Both the position numbers and the translations under genes were made by a program. A DNA stretch of 64,000 nucleotides, from positions 4,759,266-4,823,265 of the forward strand of contig OY282444.1 in the NCBI GenBank assembly GCA_958296125.1, read 5' to 3'. Shown piece after piece: positions 58,514 to 64,000 of this stretch; the stretch's first letter is position 1, and the number at the start of each line of letters is the position of its first letter. The stretch comes from an uncultured Poribacteria bacterium (GTDB lineage: Bacteria > Poribacteria > WGA-4E > PCPOR2b). A model generated the notes under the pieces. The model did not search any database. It saw nothing but the letters and a program-made list of their open reading frames with translations, and had not been told where the DNA came from.

Positions 58514-59467
58514 TTACGCCAATGCGCCGGTACAGGATGACCCACTCCCCGCTGTACATCCGAAACAGTAATTTCCGGTTACGATTCTCCGACGTGCAAA
58601 AAGGGCCGGATCGAAATCTTTTATATGTTGCGGTAGCCCTTCTGCCACTGGCAACTTGAGTGCTAAGTTGAAATCACAGTCGTATATGCTCCCATCCCAC
58701 CCAATGTTGATCTGATGGCGACACATCAGTCCATCCAGTGTCGCCGGATTAAAGGAATCTCGGAGGAGTTGATTATACACTTCAAGCCTATTCTCTCGCT
58801 TCAAATCGCTACGAAATCGTCCGATGGGCATATTGGCGATTGTCAGTAGATGGGTAAATGCTATCCCGTGTTTTGATTGCAATTCCTGTCTGTAGTCCAC
58901 CTCAAGTTCAGACTGGTCGGAGGGCAGCGTGGGGCCAACAGGGTTGTATACAAGGTTTAAGGGAAGATGGGGTAGGATTCCATACCCGTAGCTGTTGAGG
59001 CGTTTTAACGCTTTGATACTTGCCTCAAAAACGCCTGTGCCGCGTTGCGTGTCAACGTTTTCTTCGAGATAACAGGGTAGAGAAGCACAAAGTTGGACCG
59101 ATTGCTCCCGAAAGAAATCAGGGGAGGTCTCAAAGCCTGGCTGAAGTAAAATCGTGAGGTTGGTTCTCACCATGACAGGGAACCCCTTTTCCCGAACTGT
59201 TTTCACAAACCGACGAAACTTCGGGTGCATTTCTGGTGCGCCGCCTGTAATATCTACCAGTTTTGCATTTGTCTTTTCCGCAGCAGCTATCACGTGCTCC
59301 ATCGTCTCCCAATCCATCATCTCCTTCCGCCTCGGTGAGGAAACCACATGACAATGGACGCACTCCAGATTACACTTGAGCCCGATATTCACTTGGATTG
59401 TCTCAATATCCAAGCTGTGTAACCCTTCTCCATTGTATTTTGCGATCGCCTTTTCAAACCCATTCAT
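58514..59467 (-). CDS. arsS: ArsS-like radical SAM enzyme with Cys-rich C-terminus (arsenosugar biosynthesis type)
   Basis: 317 residues. The radical SAM cluster motif is CNLECVHCHV (CxxxCxxC, about 33-42), preceded by IQVNIGLK. LVDITGGAPEMHP is the GGE-like region, CASLPCYLEENVDTQRGTGVFE the family-specific stretch, and the C-terminal DUF3641 part ends YCFGCTAGSGSSCTGAL. This matches ArsS, which attaches a 5'-deoxyadenosyl group to methylated arsenic. I recall that some family members carry selenocysteine; this one has Cys throughout. No arsM is in the window. It is first in a minus-strand run and divergent from mtnP. Confidence 0.82.
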   Translation of the reverse strand: MNGFEKAIAKYNGEGLHSLDIETIQVNIGLKCNLECVHCHVVSSPRRKEMMDWETMEHVIAAAEKTNAKLVDITGGAPEMHPKFRRFVKTVREKGFPVMVRTNLTILLQPGFETSPDFFREQSVQLCASLPCYLEENVDTQRGTGVFEASIKALKRLNSYGYGILPHLPLNLVYNPVGPTLPSDQSELEVDYRQELQSKHGIAFTHLLTIANMPIGRFRSDLKRENRLEVYNQLLRDSFNPATLDGLMCRHQINIGWDGSIYDCDFNLALKLPVAEGLPQHIKDFDPALFARRRIVTGNYCFGCTAGSGSSCTGALA

Positions 59468-59658
59468 GACCTAAGTCTCCTTATTTGCTGAAAATCGGTT
59501 GAAAACAGTGTGCCGATCTGATAGAATAGCCAAGCATTTTTGCTTTATTGAGGGATGCCCCCGGGTTTGTTAACGATAGGAAGTATAACGACTTAAATGG
59601 AATGGGTGACGTGATATAGTTCACACTTTCCCAATTCATTGGATAGAATGGAGAACTT

Positions 59659-60522
59659 ATGAGCGTTAAAATCGGTGTGATCGGCGGCTCAGGATTTTAT
59701 CAGATGGAGGGGCTAACGGACGTTGAAGAGATTGAGGTTGAGACCCCCTTTGGAAAACCGAGCGATTCGTTAATTTTAGGTGCAATCGAAGGAACGCGCG
59801 TTGTATTTCTACCGCGTCACGGCGTGGGGCATCGGCTACTCCCGTCGGAGATTAATGTTCGTGCCAACATCTACGCCTTGAAAAGCTTAGGGGTTGAGTG
59901 GATTATCTCTGCAAGCGCAGTCGGCAGCCTCAGAGCTGAGATCGAGCCACGCCACTTTGTTGTTCCGGATCAACTCTATGACCATACCAAAAATCGGGTG
60001 AGCACCTTCTTTGGCGAAGGACTCTCTGCCCACGTCAGTCTTGCCCACCCGTTCTGCCCTATCCTGAGTCAACTGCTGCATGACGGTGCTAGCGATGTTG
60101 GCGCAACCGTTCATAAAGGTGGTACATATATCTGTATGGAAGGACCCGCTTTCTCTACCGAAGCCGAATCGAATGTTTATAGACAACTTGGATTCGACAT
60201 CATTGGCATGACAGCTGCCCCGGAGGCAAAACTTGCCCGTGAGGCAGAAATCTGCTACGGCGTTCTCGCTTGTTCAACCGATTACGACTGCTGGCATCCC
60301 GGTCACGAGGCGGTTACAGCGGAGATGATTTTCCAAAACTTGTCCGCAAATGTGGAAATCACTAAACGCATTTTCAGGGATGTGATACCCAAAGTTCCTG
60401 AGAAACGCGCAGGCTGTGCTTGCCCCCAAGCCCTTGAAAAGTCAATTGCCACAGATCCAACACGAATGTCCGCATCAACGAAGCAGAAACTCGATCTGCT
60501 AGTCGGCAAGTATCTGAAGTGA
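59659..60522 (+). CDS. mtnP: 5'-methylthioadenosine phosphorylase
   Basis: 287 residues. GVIGGSGFYQMEGL (phosphate-binding start), FLPRHGVGHRLLPSEINVRANIYA, CMEGPAFSTEAESNVYR, DIIGMTAAPEAKLAREAEICY and STDYDCWH are diagnostic of the MTAP branch of nucleoside phosphorylases. It releases adenine from methylthioadenosine. It is transcribed away from arsS across a 190-base gap. The ArsS product is also a 5'-substituted deoxyadenosine, so this enzyme could act on it as well; that is inference. Confidence 0.93.
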   Translation: MSVKIGVIGGSGFYQMEGLTDVEEIEVETPFGKPSDSLILGAIEGTRVVFLPRHGVGHRLLPSEINVRANIYALKSLGVEWIISASAVGSLRAEIEPRHFVVPDQLYDHTKNRVSTFFGEGLSAHVSLAHPFCPILSQLLHDGASDVGATVHKGGTYICMEGPAFSTEAESNVYRQLGFDIIGMTAAPEAKLAREAEICYGVLACSTDYDCWHPGHEAVTAEMIFQNLSANVEITKRIFRDVIPKVPEKRAGCACPQALEKSIATDPTRMSASTKQKLDLLVGKYLK

Positions 60523-60533
60523 CCTCGCAAGCT

Positions 60534-61541
60534 TTATGATGCTTCAAGCGTTGTAAGTAGGTCCGCTGCCCTCTCTCGTTTTGTTGGATCGGTGTCGCGG
60601 GCGACGATCCGTTGCAGCACCGAAACCGCGCGTTTGTCGCCCTTTGCCGCCATCTCGAACCCCAACCGATCCCGTTTTTCGTGGTAGCTATTATCGTATT
60701 CCTTGACCTCCAAATCCCATTTCTGCCAATAGTATTGCAAATCGTTGGGGGGCCAATCGGCGTAAATCTCCTCCCAAGTGTGCGGCTGGCTGTGTGGTAG
60801 CAGGCTGCCCGGCGCAATCGGGTCACTGATTTTCTGGTATCTAGCGTCCATCGACATGCGGAGCCGGTCGCTGGAATTGGACGCGCCTTTGTGCACCGCC
60901 ATGCTGTGAAAAATCAGGACATCTCCCTGCTTAAACGGATTGTTCACCCAAGTGCCTTCAAGTGGATTGATGACTGCCATACCCCCCGCGCCCATCGCGG
61001 GTCGAAAGTCGTAGATGCCGTGTCGATGCGAGCCGGACGCTATCTGGAGTCCACCTAATTCCGGCGGTATGTCGCTTAATGGTATCCATGCGGTGTAGGT
61101 GTCGGCTGTGCCTTGGATAGGAATGAAGTCTTGATGCGGTGGGGTGGTGAACACTTCCCGTTGGGGGAAGATTGTTCGCCCGATGATGCGTGCGTGGGGC
61201 ATCACGGGCTCCCCTAGTATCCGCTCCATTACCCCAATCAGATTTGGGTGATGCTGTAGTGCTTGAAACTCTTGGAGTTTGTACATGTGGTAATACACCC
61301 CCATGTACTTCGGATCCGGTTCGACGCAAAAACCCTTCAGGTCTGCGATGGCATCTTCCAACGGTGTGTCTTTCTTAACCCAGCCTGCATCATGCACAAT
61401 CTCAAGGCACTGCAGCCGCAGGCTTTCTAGCACATCGGTGGGCAGCAGTCCACGGATGAATAGATATCCGTCTCGCTGCGCGCGCTCCCGCAGTTCAAGT
61501 TCGTCATTCACAATGTCTGTAGAATCGAGAAAAGGTTGCAT
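60534..61541 (-). CDS. PhyH family Fe(II)/2-oxoglutarate dioxygenase, copy D
   Basis: 335 residues; AAGGAGGG precedes the ATG. QRDGYLFIRGLLP at the start, HQD ligands in TTPPHQDFIPIQ, distal His in FHSMAVHKGASNSS, Arg in DRLRMSMDARYQ. GLQIASGSHRHG lies between. The C-terminal 60 residues (HEKRDRLGFEMAAKGD, then RDTDPTKRERAADLL) form extra helices beyond the core. It is convergent with mtnP, 11 bases apart. Confidence 0.9.
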   Translation of the reverse strand: MQPFLDSTDIVNDELELRERAQRDGYLFIRGLLPTDVLESLRLQCLEIVHDAGWVKKDTPLEDAIADLKGFCVEPDPKYMGVYYHMYKLQEFQALQHHPNLIGVMERILGEPVMPHARIIGRTIFPQREVFTTPPHQDFIPIQGTADTYTAWIPLSDIPPELGGLQIASGSHRHGIYDFRPAMGAGGMAVINPLEGTWVNNPFKQGDVLIFHSMAVHKGASNSSDRLRMSMDARYQKISDPIAPGSLLPHSQPHTWEEIYADWPPNDLQYYWQKWDLEVKEYDNSYHEKRDRLGFEMAAKGDKRAVSVLQRIVARDTDPTKRERAADLLTTLEAS

Positions 61542-61642
61542 CTGATTCCCTCCTTAAAGATGCTTCATAGAAAAGCTTATCATGGATTCTGAGCGGTGTC
61601 AACTTCCTTTTTAACGCGAAAGATGGGTAAATGGCAGACTGT

Positions 61643-62491
61643 TTACGGTAAGTGTTTAGGGGTAAAGTTTGTTACCAATGCCTCAAGCACAGGTTTTCTA
61701 TTGGCTTCCTTTGCACCAACATGATAAAAATGTTCCTTAGTGAGGATGTTAAATCGTGACCACAGCGTGCCGAGGAAGGCATTTTCTCGGTGCTGGTTAC
61801 TATGCCAAGTCGACAAAATAAACCGGCAAGGACACTGACTCAGAATTGTGAACAGCTGTCGTTCATTCTCTTCATTCCAACTATCGAAGTAATCAACGTG
61901 CCTCCCAACGTAAGGCGGATCACAATATACAAAATCACCCTCAGAAATTCCGCTCAATGTTTCTCTAAAGTCTTGGCATACGAATGACCAGTTGAAAGTC
62001 CGCGAAATGGTGTGAACGAAATCAACCTGATTCACGATCTTGGTAATATATGCTTTGGAAAATCGCTGAGGTTTGTGGCCAAAGGGCACATTGAAACCTC
62101 CCTTGCTGTTAAACCGAATTACGCCATTGAAGCAAGATCGGTTAAGAAAAAGAAAATCTAAGGGGTGGTGATACCTATTGAACCGCGCCCGCACCTCATA
62201 ATAGTAATCTTGACCACGTTGAGACAGGATTGCGCCTTCACGTTCAAGAAAACTTCTAACTTTCAAACCGTCAAGTTTTCCGTTAGCAATCGCCTCATAG
62301 AAGTTAATTAAGTGCGGGTTACTATCTGCAAACAGTGCATTGCGCGGCATAATATTGAAACCGACGACCCCCGATCCCATAAAAGGTTCGATCCATGTCC
62401 CATCGAAAGACCAGTCTACGGTTCGCTGAATCAAAGGTATAAGCTTGCTCTTTATCCCCTGACACTTAATCGGTGGAACCCTAACTTTCAT
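61643..62491 (-). CDS. Dam-type (D12 class) DNA adenine methyltransferase
   Basis: 282 residues; TAGGAGT precedes the ATG. The AdoMet motif is [13 protein letters not shown] (about 33-45) and the catalytic DPPY is in [16 protein letters not shown] (about 188-203), the alpha order of D12 methylases (Dam, M.DpnII). [16 protein letters not shown] is also family text. The N-terminal [16 protein letters not shown] replaces the usual KWAGGK with CQGIKSK, a mild variation. No nuclease gene is adjacent, so it is probably an orphan regulatory or protective methylase; GATC is a plausible but unproven target. Confidence 0.88.
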   Translation of the reverse strand: MKVRVPPIKCQGIKSKLIPLIQRTVDWSFDGTWIEPFMGSGVVGFNIMPRNALFADSNPHLINFYEAIANGKLDGLKVRSFLEREGAILSQRGQDYYYEVRARFNRYHHPLDFLFLNRSCFNGVIRFNSKGGFNVPFGHKPQRFSKAYITKIVNQVDFVHTISRTFNWSFVCQDFRETLSGISEGDFVYCDPPYVGRHVDYFDSWNEENERQLFTILSQCPCRFILSTWHSNQHRENAFLGTLWSRFNILTKEHFYHVGAKEANRKPVLEALVTNFTPKHLP

Positions 62492-62620
62492 GAAAGACTC
62501 CTATTGTTAATCCGAATCGGTGTCAGAAAACTTGTTAATGTTTCCAGTATTTGCGGTATTCCCGATGCCACTTTTATCGCTCGCGATTCTCCCCTTCTCT
62601 GCCACGAAAATAAGAATAAG

Positions 62621-63964
62621 TCAAGGTTTTACTCGTTCCAAGGCATCTATCAGGCTTTTTTCAATCAGGTCGCACAGTTCATCTATATCCGACTTCTCCG
62701 CAATCAACGCCGGTGCGACCGCAAACCAAGTCGGATCGACACGGATAACCAGACCGTTTTTGAGCGCAGTCCGTTTCAAGGCACTCCCCAATTCAGGATA
62801 AGGCTGCATGGTATGGGTATCCTTCACCAACTCCACGCCGCGCAATACACCTCGTCCACGGACTTCACGGACAACGCCGTACTGCTTCAATCCCTCAAGT
62901 CTTGCTGCGAGATAATCTCCCAGTTCACGCGCTTTGTGGTCAAGTTGTTTTTCCACAATCTCATCGATGACAGCGATGCCCACAGCACACGCCAGCGGAT
63001 TGCCCGCGAATGTATGACCATGTGCAAAATTCACGTCGTCCGCTGCGGGCCCATAGAAGGCCTCTCCCATACCCTCCCGGGCTATCATGGCACCCAAGGG
63101 GATCGCTCCGCTCGACAGTCCTTTGCCGCCGCAGATAATATCCGGCATCACTCCGAAGGTCTGCGCCGCGAACATAGCTCCTGTCCGAGCAAATCCGGTG
63201 ATGATTTCGTCGTAGATTAGGATAATATTATAACGATCGCAGATTTCGCGGATTAGCTGGAAATACGCTACAGTTGGCGTGATGATGCCTCCTGTATTGC
63301 CGATTGGCTCGATAATAATGCCAGCGACGGTATCCGGATCTTCGTTGATGATTACGTCCTCGAACATCTGTGCACAAAAACGGTTGCACTCCTCCCAAGA
63401 AGAGAAGCGGTCCCGGTAATAGGTTGGCGGAAACACCTTGAGAAAGCCCCCCATCTGCGGCTCAAACGCGGTTTTGCGCTTGCCGGTGCCGCTAGCGGAC
63501 ATGGCACCGAAGGTCGCCCCGTGATACCCAAAATACCGGCTGATGAACTTGTATTTTCCCGGCTGTCCGCTCTGCTTGAAATACTGACGGGTGAACTTCA
63601 TGGCGGACTCGATCGACTCCGAACCCCCACTGTAAGGTTTGATATAGTTCAAATTACCAGGGGTGACCTCGCCCAACTTCTCAATGAAATCCAGCGTGAT
63701 GTCCGCAATCCCGTGCATCGAAGGCACAAAACTCAACGTTTCCATCTGCCGCTGCATCGCCGCCATCAGTCGCGGGTGTTTGTGACCAAGTGTGGCGACA
63801 AATATCCCGCCAATCCCGTCGAAATAACGCTTCCCTTCCACGTCCCAATAGTAAAGCCCTTCCGCCCGCTGCACAATGAGCGGATTTTTGAAAAATTCCG
63901 CTGTCTGCTGGTAATCCAGAAAGGTGCGCTTGAGCACTTTCCTTTGACGTTCGTTAAGATTCAC
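62621..63964 (-). CDS. Class III (omega) aminotransferase
   Basis: 447 residues from a GTG start with AAAGGA 8 bases upstream. PLP fold type I: YSGGSESIESAMKFTRQYF binds the cofactor phosphate, YFGYHGATFGAMSASG follows, ILIYDEIITGFARTG holds the Asp, and the Schiff-base Lys lies in IICGGKGLSSGAIPLGAM. It transfers amino groups between omega-amino compounds, such as beta-alanine, GABA or taurine-like amines, and keto acids. The substrate is not defined. Complete within the window. Confidence 0.92.
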   Translation of the reverse strand: MNLNERQRKVLKRTFLDYQQTAEFFKNPLIVQRAEGLYYWDVEGKRYFDGIGGIFVATLGHKHPRLMAAMQRQMETLSFVPSMHGIADITLDFIEKLGEVTPGNLNYIKPYSGGSESIESAMKFTRQYFKQSGQPGKYKFISRYFGYHGATFGAMSASGTGKRKTAFEPQMGGFLKVFPPTYYRDRFSSWEECNRFCAQMFEDVIINEDPDTVAGIIIEPIGNTGGIITPTVAYFQLIREICDRYNIILIYDEIITGFARTGAMFAAQTFGVMPDIICGGKGLSSGAIPLGAMIAREGMGEAFYGPAADDVNFAHGHTFAGNPLACAVGIAVIDEIVEKQLDHKARELGDYLAARLEGLKQYGVVREVRGRGVLRGVELVKDTHTMQPYPELGSALKRTALKNGLVIRVDPTWFAVAPALIAEKSDIDELCDLIEKSLIDALERVKP

Positions 63965-64000
63965 TCGGTTTTCCTTTCTCCGTTCAAGAACTGTCGTTGG

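Noticed and set aside
58514-59467. Selenocysteine in the ArsS-like enzyme
   Set aside because: All Cys positions are TGT/TGC; no in-frame TGA occurs before the normal stop.

Overview
The window reads as chromosomal DNA from a Gram-negative, probably environmental or host-associated bacterium. My best guess is Candidatus Poribacteria or a close relative. That guess rests on remembered gene style, not a search: four phytanoyl-CoA-dioxygenase (PhyH) paralogues, mandelate-racemase, SMP-30, Gfo/Idh and AKR enzymes, huge secreted WD40 and LRR proteins with dockerin repeats, and a shared C-terminal 'NYPNPFNP...WIPY' module. Menaquinone is probably made by the futalosine route (mqnD). Gene density is high, most start codons have clear Shine-Dalgarno sites, and many neighbours overlap by 1-4 bases.

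Layout. 1-7.4 kb: the start of a minus-strand glycosidase-like gene cut by the window edge, an ABC exporter with its DUF1854 partner, and a fused FAD/Fe-S dehydrogenase. 7.4-12.5 kb: a histidine-kinase relic, tRNA-Asn with promoter and terminator, a 14-repeat WD40 secreted protein, and a TnpB-only IS200/IS605-type element with an unusual structured leader. 12.5-17.4 kb: mqnD, a compact type II restriction-modification pair, a small unknown gene, an SDR and a YchF-like GTPase. 17.4-23.2 kb (minus): Rieske protein, FMN-binding-like protein, multicopper oxidase, TolC-type channel, DUF3347 lipoprotein and a Cys/His-rich secreted protein; this looks like a copper-handling operon plus a small redox pair. 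23.3-25.6 kb: an acidic protein beside a basic Ser/Arg-rich membrane protein, then tRNA-Arg.

26-32.1 kb (plus): SMP-30 lactonase, VOC protein, dut-thyA-folA, ThuA-like protein, amidohydrolase and a GcvT/YgfZ folate protein. 32.2-36.7 kb: a 1476-residue cytochrome c/LRR/cohesin/dockerin protein. 36.8-45.5 kb: a two-subunit Na+/solute symporter, MFS transporter, topA, ftsE and a two-gene GMC oxidoreductase. 45.5-55 kb: a sugar/acid catabolic run (PLP desulfhydrase-like enzyme, Gfo/Idh, two enolase-superfamily enzymes, ROK kinase, SIS isomerase, AKR, Fe-ADH) that also holds a predicted selenoprotein. 55-64 kb (mostly minus): three PhyH genes, an RNase Z-like hydrolase and an ArsS-like radical SAM enzyme, divergent from mtnP, then a fourth PhyH, a Dam-type methylase and a class III aminotransferase.

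The most notable items are: (1) a thioredoxin-fold gene with an in-frame UGA exactly at the first position of a CPHC-type redox motif, followed by a hairpin that fits bacterial SECIS rules; (2) a 72-nt RNA made almost entirely of perfect helices with two mutually exclusive folds, starting at the predicted transcription start of tnpB; (3) a C/G-rich palindromic repeat present twice between genes and once, in frame, inside the LRR protein gene; and (4) arsS next to mtnP, which suggests arsenosugar metabolism.
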